Below, piece by piece: positions 1-11,621 of a stretch of 64,000 nt of DNA. Within the stretch, counting starts at the first letter, position 1, and every line of letters starts with the position of its first letter. A program made the position numbers and the translations under genes. Under the pieces are notes generated by a model, which saw only the letters and a list, made by a program, of their open reading frames with translations, made no database searches and was not told the origin of the DNA. Source of the DNA: Cellulomonas alba (GTDB lineage Bacteria > Actinomycetota > Actinomycetes > Actinomycetales > Cellulomonadaceae); NCBI RefSeq assembly GCF_030362835.1, contig NZ_JAUCGQ010000001.1, positions 2,645,461-2,709,460 on the forward strand, read 5' to 3'.

Positions 1-39
1 GCCACCGACCCGCGGGCAGGGCGGGCTTCGTCGAGCAGG

Positions 40-45
40 TAAGAT
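40..45 (+). promoter_or_regulatory. candidate -10 box for typA (TAAGAT)
   Basis: TAAGAT matches the actinobacterial TAnnnT -10 pattern. It lies about 55 nt before the preferred typA start at 101, giving a leader of roughly 50 nt. Any -35 element would lie in the first 20 bases and is not obvious. Confidence 0.4.
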
Positions 46-100
46 CGTCGTGCGCCGCTGTCGGCGCGGCCCCCTCACCCTTCACTCGAGAAGAGTTCGC

Positions 101-2035
<1,935 letters not shown>

Positions 2036-2046
2036 ACCGGAGCTCC

Positions 2047-3018
2047 GTGGGGGCACGCGACCGGGGAGTGGGCGGCGTCGTCGCCGTCCACGCGCACCCC
2101 GACGACGAGACCCTGGCGAGCGGCGCACTCCTCGCGGCGTGCGCCGCCGCCGACCTTCCGGTGACGGTGGTGACCTGCACGCGCGGTGAGCGCGGCGAGG
2201 TGATCGGCGACGAGCTCGCGGAGCTCGAGGGCGACGGCCCGGCGCTGGCCGCCCGCCGGGAGCGCGAGCTCGCGGCGGCGCTCGCCGCCCTCGGCGTCAC
2301 GGACCACGTCTTCCTGGACCAGGTGCCGCCCGCGGGCGAGCGCTACGAGGACTCCGGCATGGCGTGGCTCGCGGACGGCCGGGCGGGCGCCGCGGAGGAG
2401 CTCCCGCCCGGGGCGTTCGTGGCCGCGCCGCTGGACGAGGCGGCCGCGCGGCTCGCGCGCGTGCTGCGCGACCGGCGACCGGCGGTCGTCGTCACGTACG
2501 AGCCGGACGGCGGGTACGGGCACCCCGACCACGTCCGCGCGCACCTCGTGACCACGCGCGCGGTGCAGCTCGCGGCCCGGGCCGGTGACGATCAGCGCCG
2601 GGGGTACACGGTGCCCGTGCTGCTGTGGGCCGCGCAGGACGCGGCCGCGCTGCGGGCGGGTCGCGCCGCGCTGACGCTCGGGGACGAGCCGCGGACCGGC
2701 CACCGCGCGGGCCCGCTCACCGTGCCTCCCGCAGACGCGCCGCTGCCGTCCGTCGCGGTCGACGGCGTGCGCGTCGACGCCGAGGTCGACGTGACGCCCG
2801 TGCGCGCCGCCGTGCTCGAGGCGCTGCGGGCGCACGCGACGCAGGTCCAGGCAGTCCGAGCGGTCGACGGCGAGGCGGCGCTCGTCGGGTGCTTCGCGCT
2901 CAGCAACCTCGAGCTGCAGCCGCTCCTGCCGTCCGAGGGCTACCGGCTCGCCCGACCCGCCGACCGCGCGGCGCTCGCCGCGCTCGAGGGCTGGCCGCTG
3001 GTGGCGCGGGCGCGCTGA
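2047..3018 (+). CDS. mshB: N-acetyl-GlcN-inositol deacetylase MshB (mycothiol biosynthesis)
   Basis: Zinc deacetylase of the PIG-L/LmbE family that removes the acetyl group from GlcNAc-inositol, the second committed step of mycothiol synthesis in the cytoplasm. The 323-residue product carries the metal motif AHPDDE (residues 16-21), the MshB-type stretch TCTRGERGEVIGDE near residue 43, and the second metal motif GGYGHPDH near residues 156-162. The GTG start at 2047 has GGAG just upstream, 11 nt after the typA stop, so co-transcription with typA is likely. A related mycothiol conjugate amidase (Mca) is the main alternative, but the DSGMA stretch near residue 104 fits MshB. Its presence places the organism in the mycothiol-producing actinobacteria. 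Confidence 0.9.
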   Translation: MGARDRGVGGVVAVHAHPDDETLASGALLAACAAADLPVTVVTCTRGERGEVIGDELAELEGDGPALAARRERELAAALAALGVTDHVFLDQVPPAGERYEDSGMAWLADGRAGAAEELPPGAFVAAPLDEAAARLARVLRDRRPAVVVTYEPDGGYGHPDHVRAHLVTTRAVQLAARAGDDQRRGYTVPVLLWAAQDAAALRAGRAALTLGDEPRTGHRAGPLTVPPADAPLPSVAVDGVRVDAEVDVTPVRAAVLEALRAHATQVQAVRAVDGEAALVGCFALSNLELQPLLPSEGYRLARPADRAALAALEGWPLVARAR

Positions 3019-3074
3019 GCCGCGCCGCCGGGGTCGATGCGACCCGCCGGCCGATCGCCCCGAGGTCCCGCAGG

Positions 3075-3080
3075 TAGCCT
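3075..3080 (+). promoter_or_regulatory. -10 box TAGCCT, leaderless type
   Basis: TAGCCT is followed by 6 nt (GGCCGC) and the GTG start at 3087, so the transcript would begin at or next to the start codon. Confidence 0.5.
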
Positions 3081-3086
3081 GGCCGC

Positions 3087-3752
3087 GTGCAGCTCGACTC
3101 GCGCCCGACGCCGCCGCCGGCGTCCTGGGGCAGCTTCCTCGGCGCGTTCGCGCTCGGCATCGTCGTCGGCGCGGTCGGCACCGTGATGCACCGGTCGATG
3201 CGGCCGTGGGGTCTCGTCATCTGCCTGGTGCTCGTGCTGACCTCCGCGGTCGCGGTCCGCGCGTGGGGCGGGCGGCGGGCGTGGACCGGGTACGCCGCCG
3301 CGCTGACGGCGACGGTGTGGGTGCTCTCGACCGAGGGGCCCGGTGGGGACGTGCTCGTGCCGTCGGGCCAGAACATCGGGTGGGTCTGGATGATCGGTGC
3401 GCCGGTCGTCGCCGTGATAGTCGCGCTGCTGCCCGCGGCGGTGTTCGACGACCGGCTCCGGCCCGTGCGCGGCGGCGCGTCGGGTGGCGCGGTCGGGCCC
3501 GGCGGGCCGCTCCCGTCGGCGGGCTGGCCGCAGCCGACGGCGACGGAGCCGGGTTGGCCGCAGCCGACGTCGGGCTGGCCCCACCCGGCGTCCGCCGAGC
3601 CGGGAGGCTCGCGGCCGGCGTCGTCGGACGGGGCCTGGTCGCAGCAGCGACCGGTCGACCCGGGCTGGCCGCCGACGCGTCCGAGCGGGACGGCGGAACC
3701 GGGCGCCGGTCCGTCGGCCGGGGGACCGTCGGCCGGGGGACCGTCGGCGTGA
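3087..3752 (+). CDS. DUF6113-like four-helix membrane protein
   Basis: Function unknown. This kind of small membrane protein typically follows mshB in actinobacteria. Four hydrophobic helices are visible, at about residues 13-31, 36-58, 62-80 and 93-112. They are followed by a cytoplasmic or extracytoplasmic tail of about 100 residues rich in Gly, Pro, Trp and Ser with repeated GWPQP-like units, ending in SAGGP repeats encoded by a 15-bp tandem repeat. The GTG start is supported by a -10 box 6 nt upstream. Its stop overlaps the next start (GTGA), implying translational coupling with the flavin reductase-like gene. Confidence 0.75.
   Translation: MQLDSRPTPPPASWGSFLGAFALGIVVGAVGTVMHRSMRPWGLVICLVLVLTSAVAVRAWGGRRAWTGYAAALTATVWVLSTEGPGGDVLVPSGQNIGWVWMIGAPVVAVIVALLPAAVFDDRLRPVRGGASGGAVGPGGPLPSAGWPQPTATEPGWPQPTSGWPHPASAEPGGSRPASSDGAWSQQRPVDPGWPPTRPSGTAEPGAGPSAGGPSAGGPSA
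3714..3750 (+). repeat. 15-bp tandem repeat encoding SAGGP
   Basis: The unit GTCGGCCGGGGGACC occurs about 2.5 times at the 3' end of the DUF6113-like gene, in frame, giving a short glycine-rich tail. Confidence 0.7.
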
Positions 3753-4246
3753 CCGACGCGCTGGTCGACGAGGACGCGTTCCGGTCGGCGGTCGGCCGGC
3801 TGCCCGCGGGCGTCGCCGTGGTCACGCTGCGGCTGCGCGGGCTCGACCACGCCATGACGGCGAGCGCGGTCGCGTCGGTCTCGCTCGCACCGCCGCTCCT
3901 CCTGTTCTGCGTGCACGCGGACGCACGGTTCCGCGAGGCGCTCGACGAGACCGACGGTTGGGCCGTCTCGGTGCTCGCCGACGACCAGGCGCACGTCGCC
4001 GACTGGCTGGCTTCGCCCGGCCGGCCGGCGGTCGACCAGCTCGCGCGCGTGCCGCACCGGTCGGCGCCCGTGTCCGGCGCCGCGTGGGTCGACGGCGCAG
4101 CCGCCTGGTTCGACTGCCGCACCGCGTCGATCCACAGCGCCGGGGATCACGACGTCGTCGTCGGGACGGTGCTCGCCGTCGAGCAGGGGCGGTCGACCGC
4201 CGGCGGGCTCGTGCACCTGCGGAGCCGCACGCGCCCGGTGCGGTGA
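3749..4246 (+). CDS. Flavin reductase-like domain protein
   Basis: The 165-residue protein has the fold signature of the flavin reductase-like FMN-binding split barrel: FRSAVGRLPAGVAVVTLR at the N-terminus, a TASAVASVSLAPPLLLFC segment near residue 35, and a FDCRTASIHSAGDHDVVVGTVLAVE stretch towards the C-terminus. Members bind FMN and either reduce it with NAD(P)H for a partner monooxygenase or act as small oxidoreductases. No partner monooxygenase is adjacent, so the substrate is unknown. The GTG start overlaps the upstream stop as GTGA. The gene is complete and of family length. Confidence 0.8.
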   Translation: MTDALVDEDAFRSAVGRLPAGVAVVTLRLRGLDHAMTASAVASVSLAPPLLLFCVHADARFREALDETDGWAVSVLADDQAHVADWLASPGRPAVDQLARVPHRSAPVSGAAWVDGAAAWFDCRTASIHSAGDHDVVVGTVLAVEQGRSTAGGLVHLRSRTRPVR

Positions 4247-4389
4247 CGGCCCGTCGTGCGGGGTGGCGCGGATCCTGTGGAACGGGCGTGAAACCCCTCG
4301 TCGCCGACGCGCCATACACCGGTCGGCGCAGATCCGCCACGTAGACTTCGCCGGGCGCGGCAGCCGCGCGGGAACGGCGGGGGAGCAGC

Positions 4390-7300
4390 ATGGCCGACGG
4401 CATCGATCGCGACGACTCGACCCCTGAGCGCCCCGCGCCCGAGGCCGAGCCGACGGCGATCGACGAGCCCGCGGCCGAGACCGCGGAGCCTCCCGCCGAG
4501 ACACGCGCGGACGCCGAGGCCGACGCCGGCTCGGCGGACGGCGCCGAGGCCGATCCCGCCGTCGAGGCCGAGGAGCCCGGCGCGGGTGTCGACGTGGCTG
4601 CCGCGGACGAGCCCGAGCCCCAGGCGAGCGATGACGGGGCCGGCGAGCCGGACGGCGAGGACGCCGCCGACGTGACGACCGACGAGCGCGGCGACGACGC
4701 GCGCGACGCGACGGCTGAAGCCGAGCCTGCCGAGGGCGACGACGACCCCGCCGACGCGACGGCCGAAGCCGAGCCGACCGAGCGCGACGACCCGGCCGAC
4801 GCGACGGCTGACGCCGGGCCGACCGAGGGCGACGACCCGGCCGACGCGACGGCCGAAGCCGGGCCGACCGAGGGCGACGACGACCCGGCCGACGCGACGG
4901 CTGAAGCCGGGCCGACCGAGGGCGACGACGACCCGGCCGAGGCCGACGACCCGGCCGCGGTGTCGGCGGGGTCCGACGGGGACGTCGGCGGGCCGGCGGA
5001 GCCCGGCGAGGACGTCGGCGGGTCGTCGGAGTCCGCCGGAGGCCCCGTCGAGCCAACTGACTCCGACGAGCCGAGCGAGACCCACGAGGCGGCTGCAGCG
5101 CCGACCGAGTCGGGGGACCGGGCCACGCATCAGGAGGGCTCGGCCGAACCGCTCGCCGAGCCGGCCGACGCCCCGACAGCGGAGGCGAGCGAGACCGACG
5201 AGCCCACCGCGGAGTCGCCCGCGCCGGCCGTCGAGCCGGTCGTCGAGCCGGTCGTCTCTGGCGCGCCCGTCGCCGAGTCGCCCGGACCCGGCGGCACCGC
5301 TGACGGGGGCGAGCTCGCGGAACCGACGGACGAGTCGCACCCGGCAGCCCCCGACGACACCCAGTCCGACGCGGAGCCGGACGACCCGCCGGCCCGCGCG
5401 GCCGCCGCGACGGTCGTCATGCCCCCTCTCGGCGACGCCCCGACCGTGGTGTCCCCGCCGCACGCGCCCGAGCCGACCGGACCGACCGGAACGACCGGCT
5501 CGACCGGCCCGCGTACCGAGGTCATGACCCCGTACGGCTCGATCGCCGCCCAGGCGCCGGACAAGGCGCCCGCCGCGGCGCCGGTCCGGACGTCCGCGTT
5601 CGGCGGTCGCGACGCCGCGGCGGCACCCGCGGCCGGGCTCGGCGCGACCGCCGCGACCGCCGCAGCCGCGTCGTCGGCCACCCCGACGGCCCAGAGCGCG
5701 GCGCCCCGAGCCGAGGCTGCGCACGCGGCGGCCGCCACGGCGACGCTCCCGCCCACCTCGGCCGGCCCGGCGCTGCCCGGCGCGCGCACGTTCGAGCACG
5801 TCCCGCAGGCCGAGCGCCCGTCGTCCCCGCTCGACGTGTTCGAGCCGCAGCGGCACGAGCGCCGCTGGCCACGCCGCCTCGGCGTCGCCGCAGGCGTGCT
5901 CGTGGTGCTCGGCGGCGCGTACGTCGGCGCGAGCTACGCGCTCGGCGACAAGGTGCCGCGCGGCGCGACGGTCGCGGGCGTCGAGATCGGCGGCCTCTCG
6001 TCGGCGCAGGCCGTGGCGGCGCTCGACGCGCAGCTCGACGGTGCGACGGGCAAGGCGATCCCGGTGACGGTGCACGGCACGTCGTCGAGCCTCGACCCCG
6101 CGAAGGCCGGCCTCACGTTCGACGCCGACGCCACCGTCGCACGCCTGACCGGCGTGGACCTCTCCGCCCCGATCCGCCTCTGGGACCACCTCGTGGGCGT
6201 CGGCGACCAGCCGGCGGTCGCGGCGGTCGACGAGGCGAAGCTGAGCGCCGCGGTCCAGGCGCTCGGCAGGTCGACCGGCAAGAAGGCGGTGGACGGCTCC
6301 ATCGTGTTCGTCGACGGCTCGGCGCACGAGACCGCGGCGAAGGACGGCTGGGCGCTCGACGAGGACGCGGCGCGGGACGTCGTCCGCACGTCCTGGCTCT
6401 CGGGCGCGCGTCCGCTCGACCTGCCGTCGAAGACGGTCGCGCCCACCGTCACGGGCGACGAGACGGACCGCGCGATGTCGGAGATCGCCGAGCCGCTCAC
6501 GGGGGCGCCCGTGTCGGTGCAGGTCGACGGCAAGCTGGCGGTGCTCCAGCCGCTGCAGCTCGCGGCCGCCGCGACGATCGCCCCGAAGGACGGCTCGCTG
6601 CAGCTGACGATGGACGGCGCCAAGCTCCGGGCCGCGGTCCTCACGCAGCTCCCGGACCTCCTGACGCAGCCCGCCGACGCGTCGTTCGCGTTCAAGGACG
6701 ACAAGCCGGTGCTCGTGCCGGGCAAGGCCGGCACACAGCTCGACCCCGCGACGCTCGCGACCGCCGTGGCGGGTGCTGCGGTGGCCGACAACCGCACGGT
6801 CGACGTCGCGCTGACGCCGACCCAGCCCGAGGACTCGACCGACGCGCTGCAGAAGCTCGGCATCACGGAGATCGTCTCGGAGTTCTCGACGCCGCTGACG
6901 GCGGAGAAGATCCGTGACATCAACATCAAGCAGGGCGCCAAGAACATCACCGGCACGCTCATCAAGCCGGGCGAGACGTTCAGCCTCGGCAAGGCGCTCG
7001 GCGAGGTCGACGCCGCGCACGGCTTCGTCGACGCGGGCGCGATCGTCGACGGCGAGCACACCGACGCCATGGGCGGTGGCCTGTCACAGCTCTCGACGAC
7101 GACCTACAACGCGGCGTACTTCGCGGGCTTCCAGATCCTCGAGCACCACCCCCACTCCGAGTGGTTCGCGCGCTACCCCGAGGGCCGCGAGTCGACGCTC
7201 TTCCTGCCGTCGATGGACATGCGCTGGAAGAACAACACCCCGACCGGCGCCCTCGTGCAGGCCTGGGTCGCGAACAACCGCACCTACGTGCGGATCTGGG

Positions 7301-7554
7301 GCACCAAGTACTGGACCGTGCAGTCGACGACCGGCCCGCGCAGCGGCGTCGTGCAGCCGACCACGCGCTACAGCCAGAGCAAGACGTGCGAGCCCGCCGC
7401 AGCCGGGAACCCCGGGTTCACCGTGACGGTGACGCGCCGGACGTCCCTCGGCGGCCAGCTCAAGGACACGAGCAGCTACACGACGCGGTACAAGCCGCAG
7501 GACAAGGTCGTGTGCGGCAAGGCGCCGACGTCCGCGAAGAGCTCCGCGGGCTGA
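4390..7554 (+). CDS. VanW-domain envelope protein with long acidic repeat-rich N-terminus
   Basis: The 1054-residue protein starts with about 490 cytoplasmic residues dominated by Glu, Asp, Ala, Pro and Thr, including in-frame repeats of the type PADATAEAGPTEGDD (residues about 117-187). One membrane helix follows near residues 500-518, then an extracytoplasmic PG_binding_4-like region beginning around 527 (EIGGLSSAQAVAALDAQL), and a VanW domain at about 836-975 with IKPGETFSLG and GGGLSQLSTTTYNAAYFAG. Two cysteines near the C-terminus could form a disulfide. VanW proteins are found in Gram-positive envelopes and some glycopeptide-resistance clusters, but their activity is unknown. The ATG start has a GGGGGAG Shine-Dalgarno. 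No van genes are nearby, so I do not infer resistance. Confidence 0.85.
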   Translation: MADGIDRDDSTPERPAPEAEPTAIDEPAAETAEPPAETRADAEADAGSADGAEADPAVEAEEPGAGVDVAAADEPEPQASDDGAGEPDGEDAADVTTDERGDDARDATAEAEPAEGDDDPADATAEAEPTERDDPADATADAGPTEGDDPADATAEAGPTEGDDDPADATAEAGPTEGDDDPAEADDPAAVSAGSDGDVGGPAEPGEDVGGSSESAGGPVEPTDSDEPSETHEAAAAPTESGDRATHQEGSAEPLAEPADAPTAEASETDEPTAESPAPAVEPVVEPVVSGAPVAESPGPGGTADGGELAEPTDESHPAAPDDTQSDAEPDDPPARAAAATVVMPPLGDAPTVVSPPHAPEPTGPTGTTGSTGPRTEVMTPYGSIAAQAPDKAPAAAPVRTSAFGGRDAAAAPAAGLGATAATAAAASSATPTAQSAAPRAEAAHAAAATATLPPTSAGPALPGARTFEHVPQAERPSSPLDVFEPQRHERRWPRRLGVAAGVLVVLGGAYVGASYALGDKVPRGATVAGVEIGGLSSAQAVAALDAQLDGATGKAIPVTVHGTSSSLDPAKAGLTFDADATVARLTGVDLSAPIRLWDHLVGVGDQPAVAAVDEAKLSAAVQALGRSTGKKAVDGSIVFVDGSAHETAAKDGWALDEDAARDVVRTSWLSGARPLDLPSKTVAPTVTGDETDRAMSEIAEPLTGAPVSVQVDGKLAVLQPLQLAAAATIAPKDGSLQLTMDGAKLRAAVLTQLPDLLTQPADASFAFKDDKPVLVPGKAGTQLDPATLATAVAGAAVADNRTVDVALTPTQPEDSTDALQKLGITEIVSEFSTPLTAEKIRDINIKQGAKNITGTLIKPGETFSLGKALGEVDAAHGFVDAGAIVDGEHTDAMGGGLSQLSTTTYNAAYFAGFQILEHHPHSEWFARYPEGRESTLFLPSMDMRWKNNTPTGALVQAWVANNRTYVRIWGTKYWTVQSTTGPRSGVVQPTTRYSQSKTCEPAAAGNPGFTVTVTRRTSLGGQLKDTSSYTTRYKPQDKVVCGKAPTSAKSSAG
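4738..4950 (+). repeat. In-frame acidic repeats in the VanW protein
   Basis: Four to five imperfect copies of a 45-51 bp unit encode PADATAEAGPTEGDD-type segments. Copies differ by whole codons (DD versus DDD), as expected for repeat slippage that keeps the frame. Confidence 0.8.
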
Positions 7555-7583
7555 CGGCGCGCGACGGAGTCCGCGAGGACCTG

Positions 7584-7832
7584 TCAGCCCCGGTCGCGCC
7601 GCGCGCGCGGCGTGGGTGGCGGCGGCACGGTCTTCGCGAGCACGACGTCGGTGGCCGGCACGCGCACGTCGCCGCGGCGCGTCCGGACCGTCAGCCCGTC
7701 GTCGTCGACGTCGAGCACCTCACCGAGCACGTCGGTGTAAGGGGGCTCGCCCGGCTCGGGCGAGTCGTCACGCACGCGCCGGACGACCACGCGCACGCCG
7801 GGCGTCCATGCGCGCCACGCGTCGGTCGTCAT
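7584..7832 (-). CDS. Small stand-alone SH3-like barrel protein
   Basis: The 82-residue protein begins with TDAWRAWTPGVRVVVRRV and contains a beta-rich core (DVLGEVLDVDDDGLTVRTRRGDVRVPATDVVLAKTVPP) that resembles the SH3-like domain I know from the N-terminus of GNAT proteins of the Rv0428c type. The acetyltransferase part is absent here, so this is either a stand-alone domain or a remnant. It ends in a Pro/Arg-rich tail. ATG 7832 was chosen over an upstream extension that would run across the fdxA leader and start. It is divergent from fdxA with a 133-nt gap. Function unknown. Confidence 0.65.
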   Translation of the reverse strand: MTTDAWRAWTPGVRVVVRRVRDDSPEPGEPPYTDVLGEVLDVDDDGLTVRTRRGDVRVPATDVVLAKTVPPPPTPRARRDRG

Positions 7833-7965
7833 CGCACCGCACCGCTCGTCATCGGACGCCGCCGCCTCGTCCGCGCACGAGGCGTGGACGCGTCGTCGGA
7901 CGTCGGAGCATGTGGGGGATACTAGGTGCGCTTCCGACCATCGCGGTCCCCTGGAGGACACCACC

Positions 7966-8292
7966 GTGACGTATGTGATCGCCGAACCCTGCGTGGACGT
8001 CAAGGACAAGGCGTGCATCGAGGAGTGTCCGGTCGACTGCATCTACGAGGGCAAGCGCTCGCTCTACATCCACCCCGACGAGTGCGTGGACTGCGGCGCC
8101 TGCGAGCCGGTCTGCCCGGTCGAGGCGATCTACTACGAGGACGACGTCCCCGAGCAGTGGAGCGAGTACTACAAGGCGAACGTCGAGTTCTTCGACGACC
8201 TCGGTTCGCCGGGCGGCGCCGCGAAGATGGGTCTCATCGAGAAGGACCACCCGATCATCGCGACCCTCCCGCTGCGCATCCACGAGGACTGA
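7966..8292 (+). CDS. fdxA: 7Fe ferredoxin (3Fe-4S/4Fe-4S)
   Basis: Small electron carrier of 108 residues. Cysteines at 9, 17, 21, 25, 40, 43, 46 and 50 match the spacing of Azotobacter/mycobacterial 7Fe ferredoxins, in which one four-cysteine motif has lost a ligand and carries a 3Fe-4S centre. The acidic C-terminal extension (EDDVPEQWSEYY) is typical of the actinobacterial form. The GTG start at 7966 has a GGAGG Shine-Dalgarno 8 nt upstream. The stop overlaps the ATG of dapC (TGATG), a pairing common in actinobacteria, so the two are translationally coupled. Its redox partner is not indicated by the neighbourhood. Confidence 0.93.
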   Translation: MTYVIAEPCVDVKDKACIEECPVDCIYEGKRSLYIHPDECVDCGACEPVCPVEAIYYEDDVPEQWSEYYKANVEFFDDLGSPGGAAKMGLIEKDHPIIATLPLRIHED

Positions 8293-9437
8293 TGGGCCTG
8301 CTCGGCGGGTCGCTGCCCGACTTCCCCTGGGACACACTCGTCCCGTACGCGGAGAAGGCGCGCGCGCACCCGCGGGGGATCGTGGACCTCTCGGTCGGTA
8401 CGCCGGTCGACCCGACGCCGGCCGTGGTGCGTGACGCTCTCGCTGCCGCCGCGGACTCGCCGGGCTACCCGACGACGCACGGCACGCGCGAGCTGCGGGA
8501 GGCCGTCGTCGCATGGTTCGCGCGCCGGCGGGGTGTTCCTGGGCTGGACCCGGCGGCCGTGCTGCCGACCGTCGGGTCGAAGGAGCTCGTCGCGTTCCTG
8601 CCGTCGATGCTCGGCCTCGGCGCGGGCGACGTCGTGCTCCACCCCGCGGCGGCCTACCCGACGTACGACGTGGGCGCGCGCCTCGCGGGTGCGACTCCGG
8701 AGCGGTGCGACGACCCCGCCGCACGGCTCTCCGAGGGCAGCGGCGACGTGCGGCTCGTCTGGCTCAACTCGCCGGGCAACCCGGACGGGCGCGTGCTTGC
8801 GGTCGACGAGCTCCGGGCCGTGGTCGAGGCGGCGCGGGCCGCGGCCGCGCGCGACGGGCGCCCTGTCGTGGTCGCGTCGGACGAGTGCTACGCCGAGCTC
8901 GCGTGGGACGCGCCGTGGGCGACCGAGGGCGTGCCCTCGGTGCTCGACCCGCGCGTCACGGGCGGCTCGCACGACGGGCTCCTCGCGGTGTACTCGCTCT
9001 CGAAGCAGTCGAACCTCGCGGGCTACCGCGCGGCGTTCGTGGCGGGCGACCCCGCGCTGATCCGGCCGCTGCTCGAGGTGCGCAAGCACGCGGGCATGAT
9101 CGTGCCCGGCCCGGTGCAGGCGGCGACCGCCGCGGCGCTCGCGGACGACGCGCACGTCGCCGAGCAGCGCGAGCGCTACCGCCGGCGGCGCGCGCTGCTG
9201 CGCGGTGCGCTCGAGGACGCGGGCTACGTGGTCGACCGCTCGTACGCGGGCCTGTACCTCTGGACGCGCCCCGAAGCGGGCGGTCAGGACTCGTGGACCA
9301 CCGTCGCGGACCTGGCGGGTCTCGGCATCCTCGCAGCGCCCGGCGCCTTCTACGGCGACCCGGTCCACGTGCGCATCGCGCTGACGGCGTCCGACGAGCG
9401 CATCGCCGAGGCTGCCGCGCGCCTGCGCGGCGCGTGA
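8292..9437 (+). CDS. dapC: N-succinyldiaminopimelate aminotransferase DapC
   Basis: PLP-dependent class I/II aminotransferase converting N-succinyl-2-amino-6-ketopimelate and glutamate to N-succinyl-LL-diaminopimelate in the lysine and peptidoglycan DAP pathway. The 381-residue product has the fold-type I landmarks: LSVGTPVDPTP near the start, NSPGNPDGR, SDECYAEL, and the Schiff-base lysine at about residue 238 in YSLSKQSN. The window also holds dapD and dapE, the steps on either side, which supports this substrate. The ATG shares one base with the fdxA stop. A generic aspartate or aromatic aminotransferase is the alternative. Confidence 0.88.
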   Translation: MGLLGGSLPDFPWDTLVPYAEKARAHPRGIVDLSVGTPVDPTPAVVRDALAAAADSPGYPTTHGTRELREAVVAWFARRRGVPGLDPAAVLPTVGSKELVAFLPSMLGLGAGDVVLHPAAAYPTYDVGARLAGATPERCDDPAARLSEGSGDVRLVWLNSPGNPDGRVLAVDELRAVVEAARAAAARDGRPVVVASDECYAELAWDAPWATEGVPSVLDPRVTGGSHDGLLAVYSLSKQSNLAGYRAAFVAGDPALIRPLLEVRKHAGMIVPGPVQAATAAALADDAHVAEQRERYRRRRALLRGALEDAGYVVDRSYAGLYLWTRPEAGGQDSWTTVADLAGLGILAAPGAFYGDPVHVRIALTASDERIAEAAARLRGA

Positions 9438-9441
9438 CACG

Positions 9442-10104
9442 GTGGCCCCGCCCCAGCTGCTGACGCGGCGCCGGTGCTCCGTCTGCGGCGCTGCGCCCAC
9501 GGCGTGGCTCGCGCACCTCGACGCGGACCGGAGCTGGTTCGGCGTCCCTGGCGACCGCCGGTCGTGGGGCACGCGGGTCGACCTGTGCGACGAGTGCCGC
9601 GCGCTGGTCGAAGCAGGTGACGTCGAGGCGGTCGTGGCGCGCCTCGCCGCGCGCGACGGCGACGACGGCGACCGCACGCCCGCGGCCGCCGCGCTGTGCG
9701 CCGCCTTCGTGTCGGCAGTCGCCGTCGCCGACTGGCTGCCGCCCGGCGTCGTCGCTGCGGTGCCCGACGGCTTCGTCGAGCTCGGCGAGCTGACCGGCTG
9801 GCTCGACCTCGCGAACGCGTGGCCGGCCGAGCACGTGCGGCGCGTTCCGGAGACGCGCGAGGACCACCTTCGGTACGCCGACTCCGACGAGGTGGTGCTC
9901 GTGCGGTCGCCGTGGCCCGGCGTCGACGTCGGCGACGTGGTGTCGTACCTCATCAGCTGGGCCGACCAGCACGAGGCCTTCGTCTCGGGTGACGTGACGC
10001 CCGAGCGGCGCGAGCGGGAGCGGGCGATCGTGCGCGACTTCTTCGTCGCGTTCGACGCGGCGTTCCGGGAGGAGTGGGACCGACACCTCCGGGACTGGAT
10101 GTGA
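9442..10104 (+). CDS. Hypothetical protein with N-terminal zinc ribbon
   Basis: Unrecognised 220-residue soluble protein. The N-terminus has two CxxC pairs (RCSVCG near residue 12 and DLCDECR near residue 48) that could bind zinc. The remainder is acidic and helix-rich, with WADQHEAF and an ending rich in charged residues (EEWDRHLRDWM). The GTG start lies 4 nt after the dapC stop, so it is probably in the fdxA-dapC transcript. No catalytic motif is visible. Confidence 0.65.
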   Translation: MAPPQLLTRRRCSVCGAAPTAWLAHLDADRSWFGVPGDRRSWGTRVDLCDECRALVEAGDVEAVVARLAARDGDDGDRTPAAAALCAAFVSAVAVADWLPPGVVAAVPDGFVELGELTGWLDLANAWPAEHVRRVPETREDHLRYADSDEVVLVRSPWPGVDVGDVVSYLISWADQHEAFVSGDVTPERRERERAIVRDFFVAFDAAFREEWDRHLRDWM

Positions 10105-10164
10105 CACCCATCACAACGGGACGACGGTCCCGCGGACGATTCGTCAGGGCACGCTAGCCGCAGG

Positions 10165-10170
10165 TACCGT
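10165..10170 (+). promoter_or_regulatory. Candidate -10 box of gltA (TACCGT)
   Basis: TACCGT in the 171-nt gap before gltA, about 105 nt from the start codon. No good -35 is apparent, so the promoter position is tentative. Confidence 0.3.
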
Positions 10171-10275
10171 CAAGGTGGCCAACGACGGCCACGAGCGCAG
10201 GCCGAGAAGGCCGCCGTCGCCCGCGCCGGACGCCCGGGTCAACCCCGCGCCGCACGTCGCAGGAAGGAACCACAC

Positions 10276-11586
<1,311 letters not shown>

Positions 11587-11596
11587 CCCTGACCCC

Positions 11597-11621
11597 GGCC
11601 CGGCCCGGCCCGGCCCGGGCT
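11597..11621. repeat. CCGGC pentamer run between convergent genes
   Basis: Five consecutive CGGCC/CCGGC pentamers separate the stops of gltA and the convergent isomerase-like gene. The run is partly self-complementary (ending CCCGGGC) and could terminate transcription from either side, but no T-tract is present. Confidence 0.5.

Noticed and set aside
50..100. GTG 50 as the typA start
   Set aside because: It adds 17 Arg-rich residues unlike the family, while ATG 101 has a Shine-Dalgarno and family-like spacing to the G1 loop.
2900..5056. 718-codon minus-strand open frame
   Set aside because: It is antisense to several clear genes, with low-complexity Arg/Pro translation, a GC artefact.
4390..7554. 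Glycopeptide resistance (vanW)
   Set aside because: VanW domains are common in ordinary envelope proteins and no vanH/A/X or vanRS genes are present.
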